NCBI RefSeq assembly: GCF_015158295.1
Contig: NZ_JACDXV010000003.1
Location: 62,001-126,000 of the forward strand
DNA from: Devosia faecipullorum
Lineage (GTDB): Bacteria; Pseudomonadota; Alphaproteobacteria; Rhizobiales; Devosiaceae
Length of the DNA: 64,000 nt
Direction of reading: 5' to 3'
In this document: positions 46,340 to 54,812 of the stretch, piece after piece
How positions within the stretch are numbered: the stretch's first letter is position 1
How the letters are laid out: each line of letters begins with the position of its first letter
Notes under the pieces: model-generated
What the model saw: only the letters and a program-made list of their open reading frames with translations
Database searches by the model: none
Told to the model about the DNA's origin: nothing
Program-made: the position numbers and the translations under genes

Positions 46340-46362
46340 ATTGCCGGGACACGCCCGGCAAT
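46340..46362. repeat. Dispersed hairpin repeat, copy 2
   Basis: ATTGCCGGG-ACACG-CCCGGCAAT, flanked by CTGG and GACG like copy 1. It sits in the 141-bp gap between the permease and binding-protein genes, so it may modulate the relative expression of the two. Confidence 0.7.
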
Positions 46363-46392
46363 GACGTTTGTGAAGATGGCGCGACGACAGGA

Positions 46393-47181
46393 TCATTCCG
46401 CCGAATATTGGAAGAACCAGTAATTGATGCGCTCATCGAGCCAGCCTTCCTCGCGCAATTGGTCGAGAGCGGCGTTGAAGGGAGCGACCAGATCGGAGCC
46501 GGGGGTCAGGATGAAACCGAGCGGATCGGACTTGATGGATTCGCCCACCTGCTTGAAGGCCCCCGGATCGGCGCCGATATAGCCGCTGGCTGCCGCCTGA
46601 TCGGCGATGACGGCATCGACGTCGCCGGCCTTGACCGCCTGCACCGCCGCCCCGAAGCTGTCGAAGGTCTTGACGCGCGGATTGGCCTCGTCGCCGTCGA
46701 GCACGTCATAGATGGCCGAGTAGAAGGACGAGGTGCCGGCCTGGGCGCCGAACAGCAGATCGGCGTTTTCGGCAAAGCTCTCGGGACCGTCAATGCGCTC
46801 CTCGTCGGCGCGCACCAGGAAATATTGTTCGACGGTGATGAAGGGCTCGGTGAAGTCGATCTGCTGGGCGCGTTCCTCACTGATGGTGATGCCATCGGCG
46901 CCGATGTCGAACTGGCCGCTGCGCACGCTCTCGATCATCACGTCCCAGGCGGTCAGCTGCCATTCGACCTGGGCATTGAGCCGCTTGGCGATTTCATTGA
47001 TGACGTCATATTCCAGCCCGATGCCATTGCCATCCGCATCGGCGAAATTGAGCGGATAATAGGCATTTTCGGTGACCGCATGGATGGTTCTGCCACCCAG
47101 ATCGGGCAGGGACTGGGCCAAAGCGGGGGTGGCGGCCAGCACCAGGGCGGCGCTGGCGAGAAGAGCGGTGATCTTGATCAT
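46393..47181 (-). CDS. Polar amino acid ABC transporter substrate-binding protein
   Basis: 262 residues with signal peptide (MIKITALLASAALVLAATPALAQ). The SBP_bac_3 fold shows GIGLEYDVINEIAKRLNAQVEWQLTAWDVMIESVRSGQFDIGADGITISEERAQQIDF, a classical amino acid-binding pattern. It is upstream of its permease gene on the same strand, separated by the hairpin repeat. Ligand not determined. Confidence 0.93.
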   Translation of the reverse strand: MIKITALLASAALVLAATPALAQSLPDLGGRTIHAVTENAYYPLNFADADGNGIGLEYDVINEIAKRLNAQVEWQLTAWDVMIESVRSGQFDIGADGITISEERAQQIDFTEPFITVEQYFLVRADEERIDGPESFAENADLLFGAQAGTSSFYSAIYDVLDGDEANPRVKTFDSFGAAVQAVKAGDVDAVIADQAAASGYIGADPGAFKQVGESIKSDPLGFILTPGSDLVAPFNAALDQLREEGWLDERINYWFFQYSAE

Positions 47182-47247
47182 GAGGCTGACATCTCCCGGA
47201 AGGTTCCGCCGGGAGACTAGACCAAGGGGATCGGCTTTGGGAATAGA

Positions 47248-47616
47248 TCAGGCGAGGTCGTTAACTTCGGCACCGGGGCCGTTCTTTTTCAGCGAGTCGA
47301 TGGCGTTCTTGGCGCTGGCCTTGGACGTATAGGTTTCGGTGCGCACCATGGTCTCGCCATTGCTGGCGACGAAGCGCACGAAATGCTGGCCATCCTTGGA
47401 GGCGACGATCTCGAAGCGATAGCCGGTGCCGGTTTCGTCCTTGGAAAGATCAACGACAGCGGCTTCGGGAGCGTTCTTTTTCAGCGATTCAATGGCACTT
47501 TTGGCGCTGGCCTTCTGCTTGTAATTCTCGGACCAAAAAATCTTCTCCGCATTGTAGGAAAAGTCGAACTTGAACTGATCGTTCGCCGCTGCGGTGACAT
47601 TGAACTTGTGTGCCAT
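47248..47616 (-). CDS. YegP-type protein with two DUF1508 repeats
   Basis: 122 residues built from two ~50-residue repeats, each of a beta hairpin followed by ASAK(S/N)AI(E/D)SLKKN. This defines the DUF1508/YegP family, whose function is unknown. It is transcribed alone on the minus strand. Confidence 0.85.
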   Translation of the reverse strand: MAHKFNVTAAANDQFKFDFSYNAEKIFWSENYKQKASAKSAIESLKKNAPEAAVVDLSKDETGTGYRFEIVASKDGQHFVRFVASNGETMVRTETYTSKASAKNAIDSLKKNGPGAEVNDLA

Positions 47617-47756
47617 GACGCTGGCCTCCCGTGAATCTTGCCGACAAAGACTAACGCAAAGTCGGCAATTGAAAAGGCATTAATTGCGCGCCGGGGGTGT
47701 ACGGGGTCGCCGCTGTGGCGCTAGGGTCGGAGGTACAAAGCGAAAAGGAGCGCGCC

Positions 47757-49415
47757 ATGACCGTATGTCTGCATTTCCACGGCGCGGCGGGCACGGTCAC
47801 CGGCTCGTGCTACCGGATCGTGCATCCGGGGGGACAATTCCTCGTCGATTGCGGCCTGTTCCAGGGCAATAAGAGCGTGCGCGACCTCAATCTCAAGCCG
47901 ACGCCCTTCGATCCGAGGCAGATCGACTTCCTCTTACTCACGCATGCCCATATCGATCATGCGGGCCTGTTGCCCAAGCTCTATGGCGAGGGCTGGCGCG
48001 GGCCGATGTGGATGACCGAACCCACTGCGGGATTGCTCGAATACCTCTTGCCCGACAGCGCCGGCATCCAGGAAAGCGAGGCCGAGCGCGAAACCAAAAA
48101 GCGCGGCAGGCGCGGGGATGAGCCGGCCAGGCCGCTTTATACGATGGAAGATGCCGAAGAGGCGCTCAACCATCGCCGGACCTGCCAATATCGGGAATGG
48201 TTCGAGCCGGGGCCGGGGGTGAGGGCGCGCTATTGGAATGCCGGGCACATTATCGGCTCGGCCTCGATCGAGGTGGAGGTCCGGAACGGGGACGGCGAGC
48301 CGGTGCGGCTGATGTTTTCGGGCGATATCGGGCCGGACGAGAAAGTGTTCTATGCCGAACCCGAAGGCCCGTCGGGCTTCGACTATATCCTTTGCGAAAG
48401 CACCTATGGCGGCCGCGAAAGGGTCGATTACACGCTGGCGCAGCGGCGCGAGGCGCTGAAGAGCGAAATCAACACTGCCCTGCAACGGGGTGGCAATCTG
48501 ATCATTCCGGCCTTCGCGGTGGAGCGCAGCCAGGAATTGCTGCACGATATCGGCCTTCTGATCAAACAGGGGGAGATCGATCCGCGCCTCGTCGTGCTCG
48601 ACAGCCCGCTCGCCAGCAAGGTCACCGGCGTCTATCGCAAATATGCGCGCATGTTCGAGGATACCGAGCTGTCCGCCGACGAATTGTTCAGCGATCCGCG
48701 CTTCCGCATCATCGAGGCGGTGGAGGAATCCAAGGCGCTGAACGCCATCAAGGGCGGCGCCATCATCCTGTCGGCCTCGGGCATGGCCGATGCCGGCCGC
48801 ATCAAGCATCACTTGCGCAACAATCTCATCCGCGCCAATGCCACGGTGCTGTTCGTGGGCTATCAGGCGCCAGGCACGCTGGGCCAGATCATTCTCTCGG
48901 GAGCGCGGGAAGTACGCATCCACGGCAATCTGGTGCCGGTGCGGGCGGCAGTGCGCGCCATGGGCAATTATTCGGCCCATGCCGACCATTCCGAATTGAT
49001 GGACTGGATCGCCGAGCGCCTGCCGGCGCATGGGGCGCTGTTCCTCACCCATGGCGAGGACGAGGAGCGCCATGCCCTGCGCGACGCCGTGCTGGCCACC
49101 GGCAGGCTGGGTGGCGACCAGGTGATCCTGCCCCAGCTCGACGATTATTTCGAGCTGACCGTCGCCGGCATAAAGGCGGCGCGGCAGCCGGAAGCGCGAC
49201 GGGTCGATCTGCGGCAGCTGCCGCAGGACTGGCACAATCAATTTTCCGATTTCACCATCAGGCTGAGCCAGCGCCTGCATGAATTGCCCGACAAGGACAA
49301 GCTGACGCTGATGCTGGCGCTGCAGGGGCAATTGTCGGCATTGGGGGCCGAGGAAAGCCCCCGCCCGGTGCCGACGCCGGTGACCCCGGTGGAGACGCAG
49401 GCCTTCGACGAATAG
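47757..49415 (+). CDS. Metallo-beta-lactamase/beta-CASP family RNA-processing-like hydrolase
   Basis: About 552 residues. The metallo-beta-lactamase core has the zinc motif THAHIDHAG, then MFSGDIGPDE. A beta-CASP domain follows, and the RMMBL region has NYSAHADHSEL and LTHGEDEE. Bacterial YsmI/CPSF-like members are candidate RNases. The C-terminal ~80 residues are extra and rich in charged and proline residues. The ATG at 47757 has AGGAG at the right spacing; the frame is open further upstream. Confidence 0.9.
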   Translation: MTVCLHFHGAAGTVTGSCYRIVHPGGQFLVDCGLFQGNKSVRDLNLKPTPFDPRQIDFLLLTHAHIDHAGLLPKLYGEGWRGPMWMTEPTAGLLEYLLPDSAGIQESEAERETKKRGRRGDEPARPLYTMEDAEEALNHRRTCQYREWFEPGPGVRARYWNAGHIIGSASIEVEVRNGDGEPVRLMFSGDIGPDEKVFYAEPEGPSGFDYILCESTYGGRERVDYTLAQRREALKSEINTALQRGGNLIIPAFAVERSQELLHDIGLLIKQGEIDPRLVVLDSPLASKVTGVYRKYARMFEDTELSADELFSDPRFRIIEAVEESKALNAIKGGAIILSASGMADAGRIKHHLRNNLIRANATVLFVGYQAPGTLGQIILSGAREVRIHGNLVPVRAAVRAMGNYSAHADHSELMDWIAERLPAHGALFLTHGEDEERHALRDAVLATGRLGGDQVILPQLDDYFELTVAGIKAARQPEARRVDLRQLPQDWHNQFSDFTIRLSQRLHELPDKDKLTLMLALQGQLSALGAEESPRPVPTPVTPVETQAFDE

Positions 49416-49439
49416 AAAATGGCGGGAAAGGGAGCGCGC

Positions 49440-50462
49440 TCAGCGCGCCCCCAGGGCCTCCACCTGCCCCGCCAATTCCTGCACCGCCCGGATCAGGGGG
49501 GCGATGAACTGGTCGTAGCGCAGGGCCTGCAAACTCTCCGGTTCGGCGGGATCGGCCAGGACGTGACCGCCGAATTTGTGGCCGGCGAGAATTTCGGCGA
49601 CCTCCTGGGCGATGAGGCCGTAATGGACAAAGCCATCGTCCTCCTTCCAGGAAAAGCGCACCGGCCGGAGCGCGGCGATGAACGCCAGGCCGAGATCGGA
49701 GGGCGCGATGCGGGCCTTGTGGCGGGCGTCCGAGGTCTGGATGGTGCCGGTGGCCGACCAGATCGCCGACCAGCGCGCGCCCGAGGCGCCAAGGGCCTCT
49801 GCATTATCGGCGGCAGGGCGCAGATTGCCGGAAAAAATGGCGGCGCCGGTCGTCGCATCGATGGTCAGCGCCTCAAGCCAGTCGAGGCCATCGGCACTGA
49901 CCTTGATGCGCCAATTGTCGTCACCCATGAGACCCATTTCGGCGCGGCCGGACCAGTTGGACTGGAACAGCAGGCTGGCGGTGTCGGCGGAAGCGGCCTT
50001 GTTGATCTTGAGCTGGTGGCCGGCGCCCTCATGACTGAGCAGCGACGCCGCGGCGGCCACGGCGAGGCGATTGACCGGATCGGCGGACGTATTGACGCCC
50101 CATTGCGGCAGGCCGGGACCGAAAGCGGCGACCGGCACCCATTGGCTGCCCGAATAGATCAGCAGCGCATCGCCGGCCCGGTCAAAGACCTGCCAGCCCT
50201 CGGCCGGATCGTAAAAACGCCAGGCGCCGGACTGGAAGGCGGCGATCTCGTCGCCATGGCCGGCCCAGGCGCCGCTGGCCGCTTCGGGCACGATCCAGGC
50301 CTCGCCGGGCAGCGGCGAGACCGGCGGCGCGGCGAGGAGCCGGGACTGGACGATGGGCTGCACCAGCGCGTCGAGCCGTTCGAGCGCTTCGTTATGGGTG
50401 ATGTGCTTGAGGGCCTGTCCGGCCATGATGAAGGGCAGGTCGAGGCGGGCGGTGTGATCCAT
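49440..50462 (-). CDS. Phage-tail-like protein: DUF2793 plus S74 intramolecular chaperone
   Basis: 340 residues. The N-terminal part (about 1-110) matches DUF2793, found in alphaproteobacterial tail or gene-transfer-agent-associated proteins. A beta-rich middle follows. The last ~100 residues look like an S74 intramolecular chaperone (TSDARHKARIAPSDLGLAFIAALRPVRFSWKE...YGLIAQEVAEIL). S and K in the SDARHK motif fit the autocleavage dyad. No other phage genes surround it, so it is an orphan tail fibre or receptor-binding protein. Confidence 0.85.
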   Translation of the reverse strand: MDHTARLDLPFIMAGQALKHITHNEALERLDALVQPIVQSRLLAAPPVSPLPGEAWIVPEAASGAWAGHGDEIAAFQSGAWRFYDPAEGWQVFDRAGDALLIYSGSQWVPVAAFGPGLPQWGVNTSADPVNRLAVAAAASLLSHEGAGHQLKINKAASADTASLLFQSNWSGRAEMGLMGDDNWRIKVSADGLDWLEALTIDATTGAAIFSGNLRPAADNAEALGASGARWSAIWSATGTIQTSDARHKARIAPSDLGLAFIAALRPVRFSWKEDDGFVHYGLIAQEVAEILAGHKFGGHVLADPAEPESLQALRYDQFIAPLIRAVQELAGQVEALGAR

Positions 50463-50531
50463 GATCGGGCTCCAAAATGATGGGGAGCTCAGTCTGGGAC
50501 CGCGGCAAAGGGCGGGGATAAGCGGAAGAAA

Positions 50532-51227
50532 TCAGGAGCTTTCCGGCAGTTTTGCTGCTTTCGGGCGTGGAGAAAGCCCGTGCATGAACAATTGCTCGAG
50601 ATAGAGCGCAGCGTCGTCGAACCGCCCCTCGCCGTTGCGATTGCCACCGAGGACGGCGCGGACCTGCACGTCGAAATCGGCGTAATGCTGGGTGGTGGCC
50701 CAGATGGAAAAGATCAGGTGATAGGGATCGGCGCGGGCCAGCTTGCCCTGGTCCATCCAGAGCAGCAGGATCTTGGCCTTTTCATCGACGAGGTTTTTCA
50801 GATCGACCTCGATCATGTCGATGACATGCTCGGCCCCGCGCAGCATTTCATTGGCAAAGAGCCGGCTTTCGCGCGGGAAGTCGCGCGCCATTTCCAGTTT
50901 GCGGCGGATATAGGAGCGGATTTCGGAAAAGGGGTCGCCTCTTTCGTCCATCTCGCGCAGGGGGGCGAGCCAGGTATCGAGCAGCGTGCCGATGAGGCGG
51001 CGGTGAATCTCTTCCTTTTTGGGAAAATAATAGAGCAGGTTGGGTTTGCTCATCCCCGCCACTTCGGCGATCTGGTCGATGGTTGAGCCGCGAAAGCCGT
51101 GCACCGAAAACACCTCCAGCGCCGCTTCGAGAATGATGTCCTGCTTTTCCTTCTGGATACGGGTCAAGGGACGCTGGCGCGCCGCCGCTTTTGCGGGGGT
51201 GACGGATTTCACTTTTCTCGGTGCCAT
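50532..51227 (-). CDS. rutR: TetR-family regulator, RutR-like
   Basis: 231 residues. The N-terminal helix-turn-helix (ILEAALEVFSVHGFRGSTIDQIAEVAGMSKPNLLYYFPKKEEIHRRL) is TetR type. The C-terminal ligand domain resembles RutR, the uracil-responsive regulator. It is divergent from the pyrimidine catabolic operon, with a RutR-like box in between. The ATG at 51227 was chosen; an upstream frame adds about 29 residues without support. Uracil or a related pyrimidine is the expected ligand, by analogy. Confidence 0.9.
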   Translation of the reverse strand: MAPRKVKSVTPAKAAARQRPLTRIQKEKQDIILEAALEVFSVHGFRGSTIDQIAEVAGMSKPNLLYYFPKKEEIHRRLIGTLLDTWLAPLREMDERGDPFSEIRSYIRRKLEMARDFPRESRLFANEMLRGAEHVIDMIEVDLKNLVDEKAKILLLWMDQGKLARADPYHLIFSIWATTQHYADFDVQVRAVLGGNRNGEGRFDDAALYLEQLFMHGLSPRPKAAKLPESS

Positions 51228-51262
51228 TTTCGCCTTGCGGGAATGTGTAGGGATGCTAACAT

Positions 51263-51278
51263 TTTTCCAACTGGTCAA
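51263..51278. promoter_or_regulatory. RutR-type operator
   Basis: TTTTCCA-AC-TGGTCAA matches the RutR consensus TTGACCA-N2-TGGTCAA at 12 of 14 fixed positions, with a perfect right half-site. It lies between the divergent regulator gene and the aminotransferase gene, so it could control both. Confidence 0.7.
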
Positions 51279-51352
51279 AATTTCTTGGGTTCGCGTTCCA
51301 ACGTCAAGACCCAAAACAGAATCCAGTCCTTTTCATCGGGAGCGAGAGTTTC

Positions 51353-52681
51353 GTGTCCACTTCATCCAACGTTGCGCCGAACGACCTCAGCGCGTTCTGG
51401 ATGCCCTTTACGGCAAACCGGCAATTCAAGAAATCCCCGCGCATGTTCGTGGCGGCCAAGGACATGCATTACACGACCAGCGATGGGCGGCAGGTGCTGG
51501 ACGGCACGGCGGGCCTGTGGTGCGTCAATGCCGGCCATGCGCGGCCCAAAATCGTCGAGGCCATTGCCAGCCAGGCGGCTGAACTCGACTATGCCCCCGC
51601 TTTCCAGATGGGCCATCCCAAGGCGTTCGAGCTGGCCAACCGGCTGGTGGACCTCGCCCCCGAAGGGCTCGACCACGTGCTGTTCACCAATTCGGGCTCC
51701 GAATCGGTGGATACGGCGCTCAAGGTGGCGCTGGCCTATCACCGCGCCAAGGGCGACGGCAGCCGTTTCCGCCTGATCGGGCGCGAGCGCGGCTATCACG
51801 GGGTCAATTTCGGCGGCATTTCGGTCGGCGGCATCGTGCCCAACCGCAAGATGTTCGGCACGCTGCTCACCGGCGTCGATCACCTGCCCCATACCCATAA
51901 CCTCGCCAAGAACGCCTTTTCGCGCGGCGAGCCGGAACATGGCGCCGATCTGGCCGATGAACTCGAACGCATTGTGGGCCTGCACGACGCCTCGACCATC
52001 GCGGCGGTCATCGTCGAGCCGGTCGCCGGTTCGACCGGCGTGCTGATCCCGCCCCCGGGCTATCTGCAGCGCCTGCGCGATATCACCAAGAAGCACGGCA
52101 TCCTGCTGATCTTCGACGAAGTGATCACCGGTTATGGGCGTCTGGGCACCCCGTTCGGCGCCGATTATTTCGGGGTCGTGCCGGACATCATGATCACCGC
52201 CAAGGGCCTGACCAATGGCGTCATTCCCATGGGCGCGGTCTTCGTCTCCAAGGACATTCACGACGCCTTCATGACCGGGCCGGAACATCTGATCGAGTTC
52301 TTCCACGGCTATACCTATTCGGGCAATCCGATAGCCTCGGCGGCGGGCCTCGCCACGCTGGAGACCTATAAGGAAGAAGGACTGCTCACCCGCGGCGCGG
52401 AACTGGCCAAGGTGTGGGAAGACGGGCTGCATTCCCTCAAGGGGCTGCCCCATGTCATCGATATCCGCAATATCGGGCTGGTCGGGGCCATCGAGCTCAA
52501 GCCCATCGATGGCGCGCCGACCAAGCGCGCTTTCGCCGCCTTCCTCAAGGCCTATGACCAGGGCCTGTTGATCCGCACCACCGGCGACATCATCGCCCTG
52601 TCGCCGCCGCTGATCGTGACGGAAAGCCAGATCGATCAGATCATTACGACACTTTCGGGCATCCTCAAGACGCTTGAGTAA
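51353..52681 (+). CDS. Aspartate aminotransferase-family (class III) protein, probable beta-alanine:pyruvate aminotransferase
   Basis: 442 residues. PLP-dependent class III fold with FTNSGSESVDTALKVA, catalytic-site segment IFDEVITGYGRLG and the PLP lysine in ITAKGLTNGVIPMG. In this pathway it would convert beta-alanine (from uracil) or 3-aminoisobutyrate (from thymine) to the semialdehyde. It starts at GTG 51353 (GGGAG upstream) and heads the operon. The role is inferred from the neighbours. Confidence 0.92.
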   Translation: MSTSSNVAPNDLSAFWMPFTANRQFKKSPRMFVAAKDMHYTTSDGRQVLDGTAGLWCVNAGHARPKIVEAIASQAAELDYAPAFQMGHPKAFELANRLVDLAPEGLDHVLFTNSGSESVDTALKVALAYHRAKGDGSRFRLIGRERGYHGVNFGGISVGGIVPNRKMFGTLLTGVDHLPHTHNLAKNAFSRGEPEHGADLADELERIVGLHDASTIAAVIVEPVAGSTGVLIPPPGYLQRLRDITKKHGILLIFDEVITGYGRLGTPFGADYFGVVPDIMITAKGLTNGVIPMGAVFVSKDIHDAFMTGPEHLIEFFHGYTYSGNPIASAAGLATLETYKEEGLLTRGAELAKVWEDGLHSLKGLPHVIDIRNIGLVGAIELKPIDGAPTKRAFAAFLKAYDQGLLIRTTGDIIALSPPLIVTESQIDQIITTLSGILKTLE

Positions 52682-52684
52682 AAT

Positions 52685-52726
52685 GGAACGAACATTCTAT
52701 AGATTGGAATATGGAATTTTCGTTCC
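52685..52726 (+). other. Intercistronic inverted repeat
   Basis: GGAACGAA (52685-52692) and TTCGTTCC (52719-52726) are perfect complements around a 26-bp spacer that contains a second partial repeat, ATTC...GAAT. In RNA this gives a hairpin beginning a few bases after the aminotransferase stop and ending 21 bp before the next start. It could be a processing or attenuation element. Confidence 0.5.
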
Positions 52727-52747
52727 CGAAAAGGAGGGGATCATCTG

Positions 52748-54244
52748 ATGCAGATCATCGAGAATGCCGTCGCCGGCAAGCGTTACGTTTCATCATCGAC
52801 GCGGCGCGTGCCCGTGTTCAATCCGGCCACCGGCGAGCAGAGCGCCGAATTGCCGCTCTCGACCCTTTCCGAACTCGACGCGGCGGTGGCGTCGGCGGTC
52901 AAGGCGCAGGTGGCCTGGGGCAGCACCCCGCCCATGAAGCGGGCGCGCATCATGTTCAAGTTCAAGGCCCTGCTCGACCAATATGCCGACGACCTGGCGC
53001 GCGAGATTTCCAAGGAACATGGCAAGGTCCATGACGATGCACTGGGCGAAGTGGCGCGGGGCATCGATTGCGTGGATTTCGCCTGCGGCATTCCCCAGCT
53101 GCTGAAGGGCGAATTCTCCCGCAATGTGGGGCCCAATATCGACACCTATTCGGACCGCCAGCCCCTGGGCGTGGTGGCCGGGATCACCCCGTTCAACTTC
53201 CCGGCCATGGTGCCGATGTGGATGTATCCGGCGGCCATTGCCTGCGGCAATGCCTTCATCCTCAAGCCTTCCGAGCGCGATCCCTCCGCCCCGATGCTGG
53301 CCTGGAACCTGTTCATGGAAGCAGGGCTCCCCGAAGGCATCCTCAATATCGTGCATGGTGACAAGGAAATGGTTGATGCCATTCTCGACCATGACGACAT
53401 CAAGGCGGTCTCCTTTGTCGGCTCCACCCCGATCGCCGAATATGTCTATCAGCGCGGCACCAAGGCCGGTAAGCGCGTCCAGGCGCTGGGCGGCGCCAAG
53501 AACCACATGATCATCATGCCGGACGCCGATCTCGATCAGGCGGCAGACGCGCTGATGGGGGCCGGCTATGGCTCGGCGGGCGAACGCTGCATGGCCATTT
53601 CCGTGGCCGTTCCCGTCGGCAAGGAAACCGCCGACGCGCTTGTTGCAAAGCTCAAGCCGCGCGTCGAGAGCCTCAAGATCGGCCCCTCGACCGACAAGGA
53701 CGCCGAAATGGGTCCGGTGGTCACCAAGATGCACCGCGACAAGATCGTCTCCTATATCGACAAGGGCGAGGAACAGGGCGCCAAGCTGGTGGTCGATGGC
53801 CGCGGCTTTTCGCTCCAGGGCTATGAAAACGGCTATTATGTCGGCGGCACCCTGTTCGACGATGTCGAGCCGCATATGGACATCTATAAGGACGAAATCT
53901 TCGGGCCGGTGCTTGCCGTGGTGCGCCGCGACAGCTTCAAGGACGCGGTCGATCTGATTCATGGCCACGAATATGCCAATGGTACGGCGATCTTCACCCG
54001 CGACGGCGACGCCGCCCGCGAATTTGCCGACAAGATCGAAGTGGGCATGGTGGGCATCAACGTGCCGATCCCGGTGCCGGTGGCCTATCACTCCTTCGGC
54101 GGCTGGAAGCGGAGCCTTTTCGGCGACCATTCCATCTATGGGCCCGAAGGCATCCACTTCTATACCCGCCTCAAGACCGTCACCACCCGCTGGCCCGCAG
54201 GCATCAAGGGCGGGGCGGAATTTTCCTTCCCCAGCGTGAAGTAG
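52748..54244 (+). CDS. mmsA: CoA-acylating (methyl)malonate-semialdehyde dehydrogenase
   Basis: 498 residues of the aldehyde dehydrogenase family. Conserved parts are GITPFNFPAMVPMWMYP, KPSERDP, FVGSTPIAEYVYQ, the nucleophile in GYGSAGERCMAIS, and EIFGPVLAVVR. The MmsA pattern predicts oxidation of malonate or methylmalonate semialdehyde to acetyl-CoA or propionyl-CoA. It fits the aminotransferase just upstream as the last step of pyrimidine breakdown. Confidence 0.93.
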   Translation: MQIIENAVAGKRYVSSSTRRVPVFNPATGEQSAELPLSTLSELDAAVASAVKAQVAWGSTPPMKRARIMFKFKALLDQYADDLAREISKEHGKVHDDALGEVARGIDCVDFACGIPQLLKGEFSRNVGPNIDTYSDRQPLGVVAGITPFNFPAMVPMWMYPAAIACGNAFILKPSERDPSAPMLAWNLFMEAGLPEGILNIVHGDKEMVDAILDHDDIKAVSFVGSTPIAEYVYQRGTKAGKRVQALGGAKNHMIIMPDADLDQAADALMGAGYGSAGERCMAISVAVPVGKETADALVAKLKPRVESLKIGPSTDKDAEMGPVVTKMHRDKIVSYIDKGEEQGAKLVVDGRGFSLQGYENGYYVGGTLFDDVEPHMDIYKDEIFGPVLAVVRRDSFKDAVDLIHGHEYANGTAIFTRDGDAAREFADKIEVGMVGINVPIPVPVAYHSFGGWKRSLFGDHSIYGPEGIHFYTRLKTVTTRWPAGIKGGAEFSFPSVK

Positions 54245-54251
54245 GGACGAG

Positions 54252-54812
54252 ATGGTGAGCGCTCGCACCAGCACCGCCCCCCTCACCCCAGCCCTCTCCC
54301 CGGAGGGGCGAGGGGGCGCTGGGGGCAGTGCTGGTGACGAAGCCGATGCAAATGTTTCGGCTCTCAACTCGCCTCGCTCCGTCAAGACAAGAGGCCGCAA
54401 GGCACAGCCCGGGCAGGTCACGCGGGCGCGGATCCTGCGGACCAACATGACGGACGCGGAAAGCCGGCTCTGGCATTGCCTGCGCGACCGCCGACTGCTC
54501 GGCTTCAAATTCGTGCGCCAATATCCGATCGCTCCCTATTATGCCGACTTCGCCTGTCGCGAGGCCATGCTGGTCGTCGAAGCCGATGGCGGACAGCATG
54601 ACCTGGCGTGGGATGCGGTTCGGGACAGGATCATCGGCTCGGCGGGCTACAAAATCCTGCGTTTCTGGAACAATGGCATCCTGAGCAATACCCAAGCGGT
54701 GCTGCAGGTCATCCACAATACCCTCGCTTCCTGCGTCCCCTCGCCCCTCCGGGGAGAGGGCCAGGGTGAGGGGTCTATCCAAACCACCCAAACCAACGAG
54801 TATGTTCCATGA
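54252..54812 (+). CDS. DUF559 (Vsr-like endonuclease superfamily) protein framed by inverted repeats
   Basis: Open frame of 187 residues. The core (about 58-165) is DUF559: RARILRTNMTDAESRLWHCLRDRRLLGFKFVRQYPIAPYYADFACREAMLVVEADGGQHD, with the E/D residues of a restriction-like fold. N- and C-terminal segments (PLTPALSPEGRG and PSPLRGEGQGEG) are encoded by the flanking inverted repeats, so they may not be functional; the real start could be near 54420-54447. It overlaps the amidohydrolase start by 4 bp (ATGA). It appears foreign to the pathway. Confidence 0.75.
   Translation: MVSARTSTAPLTPALSPEGRGGAGGSAGDEADANVSALNSPRSVKTRGRKAQPGQVTRARILRTNMTDAESRLWHCLRDRRLLGFKFVRQYPIAPYYADFACREAMLVVEADGGQHDLAWDAVRDRIIGSAGYKILRFWNNGILSNTQAVLQVIHNTLASCVPSPLRGEGQGEGSIQTTQTNEYVP
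54279..54315 (+). repeat. Left 37-bp inverted repeat of the DUF559 unit
   Basis: GC-rich repeat starting CCCCTCACCCC and ending CGGAGGGGCGAGGGG. It is the reverse complement of 54737-54773 at 35 of 37 positions. It contains its own small hairpin (CTCTCCCC-GGAGGGG). Confidence 0.8.
54737..54773 (-). repeat. Right 37-bp inverted repeat of the DUF559 unit
   Basis: Reads CCCCTCGCCCCTCCGGGGAG...GGTGAGGGG on the plus strand. It pairs with 54279-54315. No obvious target-site duplication was visible outside the repeats. Confidence 0.8.

Noticed and set aside
47683-47756. N-terminal extension of the beta-CASP protein
   Set aside because: The ATG at 47757 follows AGGAG at ideal spacing and begins the conserved fold directly; the upstream part has no support.
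52793-54508. 571-residue open frame opposite mmsA
   Set aside because: Antisense shadow; it also crosses the flanking inverted repeat and has no family features.
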